64,000 nucleotides of DNA from Fusobacterium varium (GTDB lineage Bacteria; Fusobacteriota; Fusobacteriia; Fusobacteriales; Fusobacteriaceae): contig LR134390.1 in assembly GCA_900637705.1 (NCBI GenBank), positions 1,054,001 to 1,118,000 of the forward strand. The letters run 5' to 3'. A model generated the notes under the pieces. The model saw nothing but the letters and a program-made list of their open reading frames with translations. It was not told where the DNA came from and did no database searches. The translations under genes and the position numbers were made by a program. Positions 1 to 8,787 of this stretch are shown here, piece after piece. Position 1 is the stretch's first letter. Every line of letters starts with the position of its first letter.

Positions 1-1451
1 CTAGGAAGTCCTTTTTTACCAAAGTCTTTGTCTTCACCAGCTTTAACATATCCATTATAAGTTGCAATAGTTTTAACAAAAGTTTTTGGTTCTATTCCAA
101 CTTTTTTAGCCAATTCTTCTAAAGTAGAAGCTTCTACAGCAAATCCCTGTTTAACATATCCATTTATAGCAGAAAGATTTTCTCTTGTACCTTGGTCAAA
201 TACTAGGAAAGCACTTGCACCTTTTTGAGCAAGTTCAGCTTTAGAAACAACATCTCTAGTTTCTAGTTCATTGATAAATCTTTTTCCATCTCTATTGATT
301 AAGATTGCCCCTTCTCCTCTTACACTTTCAGTAATCATAGCAGTATTGTTATGAACAACAGTAGGATGAGTTTGAATTTCAGACATATCAACAAGATCAG
401 CTCCAGCAGCTTTAGTCATTTTGATACCTTCTCCAGTGATAGCAGGACTGTTAGTAGAACCAAATCCTTTAAGAGCAGGATTGTATTCTTCTATCATAGC
501 AGGATTAGCTCCAAATCCACCAGTAGCCATAATTACAGCTTTAGCAGAAATAATATAAGTTTTTCCCTGATGTTTAACTTCTACCCCAGTAACTTTATCA
601 CCAGTTTTTATTAATTTAGTAACTTCGCTTTCAGTTCTGATTTCAATACCTAATTTATCAGCAGTATCACTAAGAGCAGCTACTACAACAGGTCCCACAG
701 CTTTTCCACCAGTTGGTCTGTGAATTCTTTTTACACTTTGACCTCCAGAGAAAGAAACTTCTGTAAGATCAGTTCCTTTTGAAATAAGCCAGTCAATAAT
801 ATATTTAGATTCTTCAGTCATTTTTTTAAGAAGTTCAGGATTGTTTTTATTTTTTCCACCTTTCATAGTATCATTGTAGAAGAGTTCTTCTGAATCTTCA
901 ATACCTAATTTTTTTTGAAGAGAAGTATTAGCAGCATTGATACCACCAGTTGCATAGTTAGTATTTCCACCTAACATAGCCATTTTTTCTAAAAGGATAA
1001 CATTAGCTCCTTTTTCTTTTGCAGCAATAGCAGCAGTAAGTCCAGCACCTCCACCACCAACTACAACAATATCAGTAGATATGTCAGTAAGAACTACATC
1101 AGGTTTTTTAGAAGGTGTTTTACTTACTAATTTGATTCCAGCTTGAGCCACAGCAGAACCTACAGCCTCTTTTATCCCTTCAGAAGTATAAGTAGCTCCA
1201 GCAACATTATCAATTTCTATACTTTGGTTTTCTACGATTTCTTTAGTAATCTGCTCCATAGCTTTTTTAGTGAAGGCAGTTTCCTCATGTTTAAGTATTT
1301 CTACTCCTTTAATCTCATTTCCCTCATAAGTAACATTAACTTTAATATCTCCTTTATAGCCTGCTCCAACACCTTCAATAGTTTTTGCACTAACTGTAGA
1401 AGATATCATGATAGTTAAGGCAGACAATAAGCATAACAGTTTTTTCCTCAT
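1..1451 (-). CDS. Exported flavocytochrome c-type fumarate reductase flavoprotein (FMN-binding + FAD domains), 3' end outside window
   Basis: Translating the minus strand from ATG 1451 gives an open frame to the window edge (483 codons). Residues 1-22 are a signal peptide (MRKKLLCLLSALTIM...VSA). Residues ~23-110 are an FMN-binding domain with the covalent-flavinylation motif DNVAGATYTS. From ~120 an FAD_binding_2 domain follows, with the dinucleotide motif VVVGGGGAGL and GGNTNYATGGIN. The last visible residues (AGEDKDFGKKGLP) align with AGTDKDFAKNALP of the next gene, so about 85 residues are missing. Family role: exported reductase of fumarate or similar enoates, with electrons arriving through the bound FMN. 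The substrate is not provable here. It is a tandem paralogue of the gene at 1631-3037. RBS-like GAGGGG lies upstream of the ATG. Confidence 0.9.
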   Translation of the reverse strand, partial: MRKKLLCLLSALTIMISSTVSAKTIEGVGAGYKGDIKVNVTYEGNEIKGVEILKHEETAFTKKAMEQITKEIVENQSIEIDNVAGATYTSEGIKEAVGSAVAQAGIKLVSKTPSKKPDVVLTDISTDIVVVGGGGAGLTAAIAAKEKGANVILLEKMAMLGGNTNYATGGINAANTSLQKKLGIEDSEELFYNDTMKGGKNKNNPELLKKMTEESKYIIDWLISKGTDLTEVSFSGGQSVKRIHRPTGGKAVGPVVVAALSDTADKLGIEIRTESEVTKLIKTGDKVTGVEVKHQGKTYIISAKAVIMATGGFGANPAMIEEYNPALKGFGSTNSPAITGEGIKMTKAAGADLVDMSEIQTHPTVVHNNTAMITESVRGEGAILINRDGKRFINELETRDVVSKAELAQKGASAFLVFDQGTRENLSAINGYVKQGFAVEASTLEELAKKVGIEPKTFVKTIATYNGYVKAGEDKDFGKKGLP

Positions 1452-1587
1452 ATTTCACCCCTCATTTAAATATATAGTGTATTTTTTATGCATAAAATGA
1501 TGCATACCATTACCATTATATTATATATTATATATAAAAAGAATGTCAAACATTTATTTTAAAAATCTATTTCTAAGTTTTTAAGAT

Positions 1588-1614
1588 AATAAAAGAGCGA
1601 CTAAAAAGTCGCTC
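1588..1614 (-). terminator. Intrinsic terminator after the second flavoprotein gene
   Basis: An 8-bp perfect stem GAGCGACT/AGTCGCTC (1595-1602 with 1607-1614) has a four-base loop. On the minus strand it is followed by TTTTATTAT. It lies 17 nt past the stop codon at 1631. Confidence 0.8.
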
Positions 1615-1630
1615 TCAAAGATAATATTAA

Positions 1631-3037
1631 TTATTTAGAAGTTTTAGCAAAATCAGCAGCATTTTCCCCAGCAGTTTTTCCATAGACTGTAATGTCTGTT
1701 ACAGCATTTCCACCGATTCTATTAGCTCCATGTACTCCACCAGTAATTTCCCCAGCAGCATATAAACCAGGTATAACCTTTCCATCAGCAGTTAATACCT
1801 GAGCTTTAGTATTGATACGAACTCCACCCATAGTGTGATGAACAGCTGGAGATACTTCAATAGCATAGAAAGGGGCTTTTACAAGTTCTCTAGGAAGAGC
1901 ATTTTTAGCAAAATCTTTATCTGTTCCAGCTTTAACATATCCATTATAAGTTTCCATAGTTTTTACTAAAGTATTCACATTTATTCCCATTTTTTTAGCT
2001 AATTCTTCAAGAGTCGCTCCTTCTACGGCTAGTCCTCTTTTTACATATCCATTGATAGCTCCAAGATTTTCTCTGATAGATTGGTCAAATATTAAGAAAG
2101 CACTTTTACCAGTTTGTTCTAGCTCAGCTTTAGAAACAACATCTCTAGTTTCTAATTCATTGATAAATCTTTTTCCCTCTCTGTTAACTAGGATAGCTCC
2201 CTCACCTCTTACAGCTTCAGTAATCATAGTAGTATTATTATGAACGACAGTAGGGTGTGTTTGAATTTCATTCATGTCAACAAGAGCTCCCCCAACAGAA
2301 TTTACCATTTTAATACCTTCTCCAGTAATAGCAGGACTGTTAGTAGAACCAAATCCTTTAAGAGCAGGATTATATTCAGCTACCATGGCAGCATTTGCAC
2401 CAAATCCACCAGTAGCCATAACTACAGCTTTAGCATTTATTTTATATGTTTCACCTTTATGTTTAACTTCTACCCCAGTAACTTTATCACCAGTTTTTAT
2501 AATTTTTACAACTTCACTTTCAGTTCTTACATCAATACCATCTTTTTCAGCAGTTTCAGCAAGGGCATCAACAATAACAGGACCTACAGCTTGACCACCA
2601 GCAGGTCTATGAGTTCTTTTTGCACTTTGTCCACCAGTAAATACTACTTCAGAAAGATCAGCTCCTCTTTCAGTAAGCCAGTTGATAATGTTACTAGAAT
2701 CAGTAGTAAGTTTTTTTACTAATTCAGGATTATTTTTGTTTTTTCCACCTTTCATAGTATCGTTGTAAAAAAGTTCAGCAGAATCTTCTATACCTAATTT
2801 TTTTTGAAGATCAGTATTGGCAGCATTAATACCAGCTGTGGCATAGTTAGTATTACCTCCCAACATAAGCATTTTTTCAAGAAGGATAACATTAGCTCCT
2901 TTCTCCTTTGCAGCAATGGCAGCAGAAAGACCAGCTCCTCCACCTCCAACAACAACAACATCAGTAGTGATATCAAGACTATAAGCAGTAAAGCTCATAA
3001 CAACAGCACCAAGTAAACATAACAGTTTTTTCTTCAT
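1631..3037 (-). CDS. Exported FAD-dependent fumarate reductase-like flavoprotein without FMN domain
   Basis: This 468-aa protein has a signal peptide (MKKKLLCLLGAVVMSFTAYS) followed directly by the FAD_binding_2 domain: VVVGGGGAGLSAAIAA at ~29, GGNTNYATAGINAANT at ~61, catalytic-region HRPAGGQAVGP, and C-terminal HHTMGGVRI and GGVHGANRIGGNA. It closely matches the upstream gene over the FAD domain and signal peptide but lacks the ~90-residue FMN-binding domain. It would therefore need another electron donor, perhaps the FMN domain of its neighbour (inference). The family catalyses fumarate or enoate reduction or the reverse. The exact substrate is unknown. RBS GAGGGG precedes the ATG. Confidence 0.88.
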   Translation of the reverse strand: MKKKLLCLLGAVVMSFTAYSLDITTDVVVVGGGGAGLSAAIAAKEKGANVILLEKMLMLGGNTNYATAGINAANTDLQKKLGIEDSAELFYNDTMKGGKNKNNPELVKKLTTDSSNIINWLTERGADLSEVVFTGGQSAKRTHRPAGGQAVGPVIVDALAETAEKDGIDVRTESEVVKIIKTGDKVTGVEVKHKGETYKINAKAVVMATGGFGANAAMVAEYNPALKGFGSTNSPAITGEGIKMVNSVGGALVDMNEIQTHPTVVHNNTTMITEAVRGEGAILVNREGKRFINELETRDVVSKAELEQTGKSAFLIFDQSIRENLGAINGYVKRGLAVEGATLEELAKKMGINVNTLVKTMETYNGYVKAGTDKDFAKNALPRELVKAPFYAIEVSPAVHHTMGGVRINTKAQVLTADGKVIPGLYAAGEITGGVHGANRIGGNAVTDITVYGKTAGENAADFAKTSK

Positions 3038-3160
3038 TCTACACCCCTCATAAATTAATATATATTGGTTATTTTATGTTCAATATGAACATAAAAACTA
3101 ACGATTTTATTATATCTTATCAGAAGAAAGAAAGTCAATTGTTTTCTAAAAAACTAAAAT

Positions 3161-3193
3161 AAAAACCTGAGATAAAATTTTGCATATCTCAGG
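3161..3193 (-). terminator. Intrinsic terminator of hcp
   Basis: A 9-bp stem CCTGAGATA/TATCTCAGG (3166-3174 with 3185-3193) is followed on the minus strand by a T-run. It lies just beyond the hcp stop at 3207. Confidence 0.8.
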
Positions 3194-3206
3194 CTTCATT
3201 AAATTT

Positions 3207-4886
3207 TTATTTAAGATCAAATTTAGCTAAATCATTTTCTACATCAGATATTCCTGCAAGTCCAAATGTGTTTATCAATACATTTAAAACATTAGGAGAA
3301 AGGAATGCTGGAAGAGTAGGACCAATATGAATATTTTTTACTCCAAGAGATAGCAATGCAAGAAGTACAATTACAGCTTTTTGTTCATACCATGCAATGT
3401 TATAAACTATTGGAAGTTTGTTAATATCATCAAGTCCAAAAATTTCTTTTAATTTTAGAGCTATAATAGCTAATGAATAAGAGTCATTACATTGTCCAGC
3501 ATCAAGTACTCTAGGAATGCCATTTATATCTCCGAGAGATAATTTATTATATTTATATTTTGCACATCCAGCAGTAAGAATAACTGTATCTTTAGGAAGA
3601 GCTTTTGCAAAATCTGTATAGTAATTTCTGTTAGACATTCTTCCATCACAACCAGCCATAACTACAAACTTTTTAATAGCTCCAGATTTTACTGCTTCTA
3701 CTACTTTATCAGCAAGAGCAAAAACTTGGTTATGTGCAAATCCACCAATGATTTCACCTTTTTCTATTTCAGTAGGAGCTTTACATTTTTTAGCAAGTGC
3801 TATTACTTCAGAAAAATCTTTTTTACCATCTTTTCCAACAGGAATTCTTTTCCAATTTGGGAATCCAGCAGCATTTGTAGTGAATATTCTGTCATTATAG
3901 GTAGCTTTTTCCAATGGAGGAACAATACAGTTAGTTGTGAAAACAACAGGTCCATTAAAAGTTTCAAATTCTTCTTTTTGTTTCCACCATGCATTTCCAT
4001 AGTTACCAAAGAAATGAGAATATTTTTTAAATTTTGGGTAGTAATGTCCTGGAAGCATTTCAGAATGAGTATAAATATCTACTCCACTATCTTTACTTTG
4101 CTCAAGCAATTGTTCTAAGTCATTAAGATCATGTCCACTTATTAATATACCAGGTCTGTTACCCACTCCGATATTTACTTTTGTTATTTCAGGATTTCCA
4201 AATGCTGAAGTGTTGGCTTCATCAAGAAGTGCCATTGTTTTTACTCCAAATGCTCCACACTCAAGGACTAGAGCAGTTAAGTCATCTCCAGAAAGAGTAT
4301 CATCTAAAGTTGCTAAAAGAGCTTTTTCCATAAAAGTAAATATTTCTTCATTAGTTTTATTAAGATTCATTGCATGTTCTGCATATGCAGCCATACCTTT
4401 TAATCCATAAGTTAATAATTCTCTCAATGATCTGATATCTTCATTTTCAGTTCTCAAAATTCCAATGCTATGATTTTTAGAAAATTCTATTAATTCTTCA
4501 TCTGATAGATAAGTCCATGTAGTGAGTTGAATATTTTCAAATCTTGGATTTAAGGTAATACTATTTTTTATAAGAATATTTTTGAGTTCATTTCTTAATT
4601 TTAATCCCTGTTTAATTTCATTGATAATAGCTTTATTATCAAAATTTGCATTTGTAATAGTCATAAATAAGGAATTTATAATATATCTATCTGTAGTTTT
4701 TAATATTTCATCTATACTGATTATTTTTCTCAACTGGGAGCTATAAGCAGCCACACCTTTAACAGTATATACAAGTAAATCTTGTAAAGAAGCAGTAATG
4801 GGTTGTTTACCACATACACCAGCTATTGTACAACCAGTTCCTTTCATTGTTTCCTGGCATTGAAAACAAAACATTTGATTACACAT
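3207..4886 (-). CDS. hcp: Hydroxylamine reductase / hybrid cluster protein
   Basis: This 559-aa cytoplasmic Fe-S protein is the usual length for Hcp. The N-terminal cluster ligands are Cys7, Cys10, Cys19 and Cys25 (CFQC...GCTIAGVC, C-x2-C-x8-C-x5-C). Hybrid-cluster ligand regions are visible at [40 protein letters not shown] and LDAGQCNDS. Hcp proteins reduce hydroxylamine in vitro and are implicated in NO detoxification. I chose ATG 4886 (MCNQMFCFQ) because AAGGAGG lies 8 nt before it; a reading starting at 4916 would run through the RBS. The gene is monocistronic, with its own terminator at 3161-3193 and a perfect palindromic operator at 4959-4972. Confidence 0.97.
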   Translation of the reverse strand: MCNQMFCFQCQETMKGTGCTIAGVCGKQPITASLQDLLVYTVKGVAAYSSQLRKIISIDEILKTTDRYIINSLFMTITNANFDNKAIINEIKQGLKLRNELKNILIKNSITLNPRFENIQLTTWTYLSDEELIEFSKNHSIGILRTENEDIRSLRELLTYGLKGMAAYAEHAMNLNKTNEEIFTFMEKALLATLDDTLSGDDLTALVLECGAFGVKTMALLDEANTSAFGNPEITKVNIGVGNRPGILISGHDLNDLEQLLEQSKDSGVDIYTHSEMLPGHYYPKFKKYSHFFGNYGNAWWKQKEEFETFNGPVVFTTNCIVPPLEKATYNDRIFTTNAAGFPNWKRIPVGKDGKKDFSEVIALAKKCKAPTEIEKGEIIGGFAHNQVFALADKVVEAVKSGAIKKFVVMAGCDGRMSNRNYYTDFAKALPKDTVILTAGCAKYKYNKLSLGDINGIPRVLDAGQCNDSYSLAIIALKLKEIFGLDDINKLPIVYNIAWYEQKAVIVLLALLSLGVKNIHIGPTLPAFLSPNVLNVLINTFGLAGISDVENDLAKFDLK

Positions 4887-4958
4887 TTTAATTCCTCCTT
4901 TTTTAAAGTAAATCATTTTGTCATAGGTAAATAATACAATATTTTTTATAAAGAAACG

Positions 4959-4972
4959 GTAACATATGTTAC
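4959..4972. promoter_or_regulatory. Palindromic operator upstream of hcp, HcpR-type
   Basis: The perfect 14-bp palindrome GTAACATATGTTAC is centred about 80 nt upstream of the hcp start. It fits the GTAAC-N4-GTTAC motif described for HcpR, a CRP/FNR-family nitrosative-stress regulator of hcp in clostridia and relatives (from memory). The regulator gene is not in this window: the cNMP-binding protein at 12838-13341 has no DNA-binding domain. Confidence 0.7.
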
Positions 4973-5045
4973 AATAAAAAAATCTTCTATAATAGTTTTA
5001 CAGGAGGAAAATATATTTCTTTTTTCTTGAAGTAAAAATTTTTAT

Positions 5046-5076
5046 AAAAAAAACTGATCCCATTACAGATCAGTTT
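5046..5076 (-). terminator. Intrinsic terminator of the EFR1/mnmA operon
   Basis: Stem AAACTGATC/GATCAGTTT (5051-5059 with 5068-5076), followed on the minus strand by a run of T. It lies 15 nt past the stop codon at 5091. Confidence 0.8.
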
Positions 5077-5090
5077 TAAGTTATTTGAGT

Positions 5091-5865
5091 TTAGATAAAA
5101 ATTTCTGGTTCTTTTCTTTCGCTACATTTTGTTTCAAGGAATTCGATAACATTTTTTAAAGGATTGTCAGGGATTTCTCTTCCATTAAACGTACAAACTT
5201 TAACACAGGCATAGCAGTGAATACATTTTTCGACATCAACCAATTCAGGGTCTTTTTTATCTATTGCCCCTACTGGACAAACTATGTAACACTTTCTGCA
5301 ATAAATACAATTTTTATTTGACATAGGAGAAAATACTTTTACAGGCATATCTTCTCTATATGGAAAATTACCTTTAACTTCAATATTTTTTATATAAGTA
5401 TCAGTATCTATTTTTTTCTGATTTCTTTACCAAAAGCTATAGCTTTTGCAATATCTTCATCATCAGGTCTTTTAGTCCCTACTTTTCTACTATAAGAATG
5501 TTCTCCAATAAAAGCTCCTCCAGCAATAACTGAAAATCCATTTTCTGAGAGGATATCTTTCAATTCAAGTAAAGCATCATCATAATCCCTGTTCCCATAA
5601 ACAGTTACAGCCACAGCTAAACTATTATTTCCATGAATTTTTTTAACATATCTCTTGTGATAACTGGAGTTCTCCCACCATATACAGGAACTCCTACAAT
5701 AGCAATCTCATCTTCCTGAAGAAAAAATTCTTCTTCACTCTCAAATGAAAAAGTGAGATCATGCTCTATAAAACCAGTGCTTAAACCTTCAGCAATAGCT
5801 TTTACAGTTTTTTTAGTAGTATAAGTAGGACTGAAATAAAATAGATGAACATTTTTAATAATCAT
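5091..5865 (-). CDS. EFR1-family flavodoxin-ferredoxin fusion, broken by two single-base frameshifts
   Basis: Three successive reading frames form one ~260-aa protein. Part 1 (to ~5640) is a flavodoxin-like domain (HLFYFSPTYTTKK, VGVPVYGGRTP). Part 2 (5617-5408) completes it (VYGNRDYDDALLELKD, GGAFIGEHSYS). Part 3 (to 5091) is a two-cluster ferredoxin (CIYCRKCYIVCPVGAI and CIHCYACVKVC). Adding one base to the 7-A coding-strand runs at 5638-5644 and 5411-5417 joins them seamlessly (LKKIHGNNSLAVAVTVYG and RKKIDTDTYIKNIEVKGN). I prefer the ATG at 5865 (MIIKNV), 8 nt from GGAGG; ATG 5871 is too close. The electron partner is unknown. Last gene of a minus-strand operon with mnmA. Both breaks look like homopolymer undercalls. 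Confidence 0.8.
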
Positions 5866-5891
5866 AGACATTTCCTCCTAAATTATGTATT

Positions 5892-6971
5892 TTATATTAT
5901 AAATCCACTTCCAAGTACTTTGTGATCTTTATCATAAAAAACTACTCCTTGTCCTGGAGTTACAGCTCTTACTTGATTTCCTATAAAATTAACTTTGATA
6001 TTTCCATTAGAAAGAACTTCAAGTTTACATTTATGAAGTTGATCTCTCGAACGCGTTTTTGCCCAGCACTCCATTTCATCTAATTCTTTTATATTATTAA
6101 GAGAAATAAGATTAATATTTTCAGCAATAAGATTATCTTTAAAAAGCATTTCATTTGGACCAACCACTACACAATTTCTTTTGCTGTCCAACTCAATAAC
6201 ATAGAGAGGATTTTCTTGTGCTATTCCTAATCCTTTCCTTTGTCCAATTGTATAGAAAGAAAGACCTTTATGTTTACCAAGTATTTTTCCATTTGTATCA
6301 ACTATATTTCCAGGTTTTCCAGCCTTTCCATCAGTCATTTCCATAAGAAATTCTTTAAGCTTTCCATCTTCAACAAAGCATATTTCTTGTGAGTCTTTTT
6401 TAGCATATACTCTTACCCCAAGAAGTTGAGCTAACTCTCTAACTTTTGGTTTTTCAAGATTTCCAATAGGAAATTTTAGATATTTTAAATTTTCTTTTTT
6501 CATTTGTGAAAGGAAATATACTTGATCTTTGCCAGCATCATCACCCATAGAAAGAATACCATCTTTCATTTGAGTGTAATGTCCAGTTGCCATAAAGTCA
6601 GCACCTTTAGAACGAGCAAAATCTATAAGTAAACCTAACTTTATATATTTATTACAAACCATACATGGATTTGGAGTTTTACCTTTAAGGTATTCATCAA
6701 CAAAATAATCCATGACTTTTTCTTTAAATTCTTTAGTAACATCTAAAAGATAATATGGAATTCCTAAGTCATCACATACTTTTTTAGCATCAGAATCTTC
6801 TGGCTTGCAAGTCTTCATTGTAATTCCAAAGACATTATAACCTTGTTTTTTTAATAAGTAAGCAACAGTTGAACTGTCAACTCCTCCACTCATAGCAACT
6901 GCTATTGTTGTATTTTGATTGTTTTCATCATACATGAGATATTTTGAAAACTCATTATTTATTGTATCCAT
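5892..6971 (-). CDS. mnmA: tRNA-specific 2-thiouridylase
   Basis: This 359-aa cytoplasmic enzyme thiolates U34 of tRNA-Lys, -Glu and -Gln using ATP and a sulfur relay. Visible features: PP-loop AMSGGVDSST near residue 27, catalytic Cys in NPCMVCNKYIK (~103), GHYTQ, the second catalytic Cys in EICFVEDG (~197), and the C-terminal barrel with GIAQENPLYV. I start at ATG 6971 (MDTINN), 6 nt after GGTGG; a GTG at 6980 sits inside that RBS. It lies between the LysE exporter upstream and the EFR1 ferredoxin downstream, with short gaps that suggest one transcript. Confidence 0.96.
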   Translation of the reverse strand: MDTINNEFSKYLMYDENNQNTTIAVAMSGGVDSSTVAYLLKKQGYNVFGITMKTCKPEDSDAKKVCDDLGIPYYLLDVTKEFKEKVMDYFVDEYLKGKTPNPCMVCNKYIKLGLLIDFARSKGADFMATGHYTQMKDGILSMGDDAGKDQVYFLSQMKKENLKYLKFPIGNLEKPKVRELAQLLGVRVYAKKDSQEICFVEDGKLKEFLMEMTDGKAGKPGNIVDTNGKILGKHKGLSFYTIGQRKGLGIAQENPLYVIELDSKRNCVVVGPNEMLFKDNLIAENINLISLNNIKELDEMECWAKTRSRDQLHKCKLEVLSNGNIKVNFIGNQVRAVTPGQGVVFYDKDHKVLGSGFII

Positions 6972-7003
6972 AATAACCACCTTTATTATTGTAAAATTAA
7001 TAT

Positions 7004-7627
7004 TTAAAAGAAAATTTTATTAAAAGAATGGAATAAAGTAATTATTCCAAATATAAATATGAGTATACCTGATATTCTTGAAATTTTAATTAGGTTCTCT
7101 TCAGTAATTGTTCTTCTCCAATGAGAAAGAAGAAAAGTAGTGAAGAACCATTCAGTAGCCCCACCTAAAAATATGCCACAGGCAACTTGAAAAGGAACTG
7201 AATGTCTTTCAGATTCAAATATTCTCAAAGTAGTAAAGATAACCATTATAGTAAAAATACTCGAAACATTGGCTAAAGCAACGACGAATGTAGTAAAATA
7301 ATTTTGGATAATTCCAACAGGATCAAGTTCTATTTTTTTTACTTTCATCTTTCTACTCATTTTTTTTAAACCAACAACAAGTAGGAAAATACTGATGCCA
7401 ATTTCAAGAAAACATTCATACTTTATAATAAATTCATCTATTCTATTGATAAAAAGAAGGGCTGTCAAACCATAGACGACATCTACAGTGACCATTCCAA
7501 GGGAAGATACATAACCTTCCTTTTGTCCCTCTACTAAAGTTTTTTCCATGCAATAAATCCCAACAGGACCAAAAGGAAGCGATAAAATAAGCCCAGTAAT
7601 CACTCCTTTTAAAAATGTTAAATCCAA
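7004..7627 (-). CDS. LysE/RhtB-family amino-acid exporter
   Basis: This 207-aa integral inner-membrane protein has about six hydrophobic segments. It starts MDLTFLKGVITGLILSLPFGPVG, the N-terminal PxGP signature of the LysE/RhtB family, with a charged cytoplasmic loop around residues 90-105 (KKMSRKMKVKK). The start codon is TTG at 7627, fixed by GGAGG 9 nt upstream. Family members export amino acids or related metabolites by proton antiport. The substrate cannot be told from sequence. Its position beside mnmA and a zinc-ribbon gene gives no pathway clue. Confidence 0.8.
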   Translation of the reverse strand: MDLTFLKGVITGLILSLPFGPVGIYCMEKTLVEGQKEGYVSSLGMVTVDVVYGLTALLFINRIDEFIIKYECFLEIGISIFLLVVGLKKMSRKMKVKKIELDPVGIIQNYFTTFVVALANVSSIFTIMVIFTTLRIFESERHSVPFQVACGIFLGGATEWFFTTFLLSHWRRTITEENLIKISRISGILIFIFGIITLFHSFNKIFF

Positions 7628-7651
7628 AATAGTACCTCCAATAAATCAATA

Positions 7652-8005
7652 TTAAAGTTCTTTACCACAGCTTGGACAATTAGAAGGTGCCTGTCTATAA
7701 GGTGTATCACAATATGGACATATGCCTCTCTCTATTAAAATAGATTTAATGTCATCATAAGTGGCAGTTTTTTTTCTATAAACTTTTATTGCAGAATCAT
7801 TTTTTATTTCATAGACACTGTTACATTTTTGACAATGAATTACATGGTCTACTGCATATTTGTAAATGGGAAAAGAGAAAAGCACAAAAATATTTTGAAG
7901 TTTATGAAATCTAGCTTTGTTACTAGTGCAACCTACACATTTAAATTGTATTTCACCTAATTTGTAGTTAGCATTCTGAACTCCAAAATTTTTAAAAAAA
8001 CTCAT
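7652..8005 (-). CDS. Zinc-ribbon protein of unknown function
   Basis: A 117-aa soluble protein with three Cys pairs: CVGC at ~24, CQKC at ~58 and a C-terminal zinc ribbon CPYC...CPSC (residues ~98-114). The first two pairs may form one zinc site (inference). The middle holds a short hydrophobic stretch (IFVLFSFPIYKYAV) that may associate with membrane. It is probably the first gene of the minus-strand operon running through LysE, mnmA and EFR1. I do not recognise a function. Confidence 0.65.
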   Translation of the reverse strand: MSFFKNFGVQNANYKLGEIQFKCVGCTSNKARFHKLQNIFVLFSFPIYKYAVDHVIHCQKCNSVYEIKNDSAIKVYRKKTATYDDIKSILIERGICPYCDTPYRQAPSNCPSCGKEL

Positions 8006-8255
8006 TATAACTCCTTTGATCGATTATTCATATTTTGGTAATTCGTATATTAATGAATAAATCTTTTTTATTTATGAAAAAGTTTTTACAGATATACAAC
8101 TTTTCCTTATTGATTATATCATATATTACATTGAATTTCTATTTATAAAACAAAATAATTTTCCAGATTAAATATTTCAAAGTTACTCAATATGGGGTAT
8201 AATATATAATATATTAAAAATAAAGAAAATCAGATATTGATGAAGGGAGAAATTA

Positions 8256-8402
8256 TTGAAAAAAGTCTTAACTGAAAAAGAAATAGAAATCCAAATGGAA
8301 AAAGCTTTAAATAAAATACCATTTGAAATAAAAAAGATAAAGTTTGCTCTCGAAGTGGTAAAGAAAATAAAAAGATTAAAAATGATTTTTAAAATTAAAT
8401 AG
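8256..8402 (+). CDS. Small basic protein, hypothetical (48 aa, TTG start)
   Basis: In the 479-bp stretch between the zinc-ribbon gene and 8485, a TTG at 8256 sits 6 nt after GGGAG and opens a 48-codon frame. It is rich in Lys, Ile and Glu and looks like an amphipathic helix (EKEIEIQMEKALNKIPFEIKK). A TATAAT-like box lies near 8200. There are no recognisable domains. The RBS and clean frame favour a real gene, but AT-rich DNA can produce such frames by chance. Confidence 0.35.
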   Translation: MKKVLTEKEIEIQMEKALNKIPFEIKKIKFALEVVKKIKRLKMIFKIK

Positions 8403-8484
8403 AGAGAAAATAATCCGTAGCATTTGAAAAATTATAGAAAATAAATTGATGAAGATTTGATTTTTTATTTAATGAGGGGGAGTA

Positions 8485-8769
8485 ATGATATCAGAAAAAT
8501 TAGTAAAAAGAATAGGGACTATATCAAAAGAATTTGAAAAATTAGGATATAACTTGGAAGAGGATTTACTAGAATTGGCAGAAATGAGAGAAGATATAGC
8601 TGAAAGATTGGAAAATACTAAATTTAAAAAAATAGAATTCTATGAAGATAGAGAGCTAAATTCTGTAGGAATGACTCTAGAAGATGTTCAGATAGAATTT
8701 TTTATAACTGAAGGAGAAGATGAAGAAGGACCTTGGTATGAAGCAGAAGCAGAAATAATATTCTTTTAA
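8485..8769 (+). CDS. Small acidic protein, hypothetical
   Basis: A 94-aa, strongly acidic, soluble protein with no signal peptide or membrane segment (EDLLELAEMREDIAERLE, ending EGEDEEGPWYEAEAEIIFF). A strong RBS (GAGGGGGAG) precedes the ATG. It ends 18 nt before the dipeptidase gene, which has its own RBS, so the two are probably co-transcribed. I recognise no domain. Confidence 0.65.
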   Translation: MISEKLVKRIGTISKEFEKLGYNLEEDLLELAEMREDIAERLENTKFKKIEFYEDRELNSVGMTLEDVQIEFFITEGEDEEGPWYEAEAEIIFF

Positions 8770-8787
8770 AAGTAAGGGGGATAAAAA

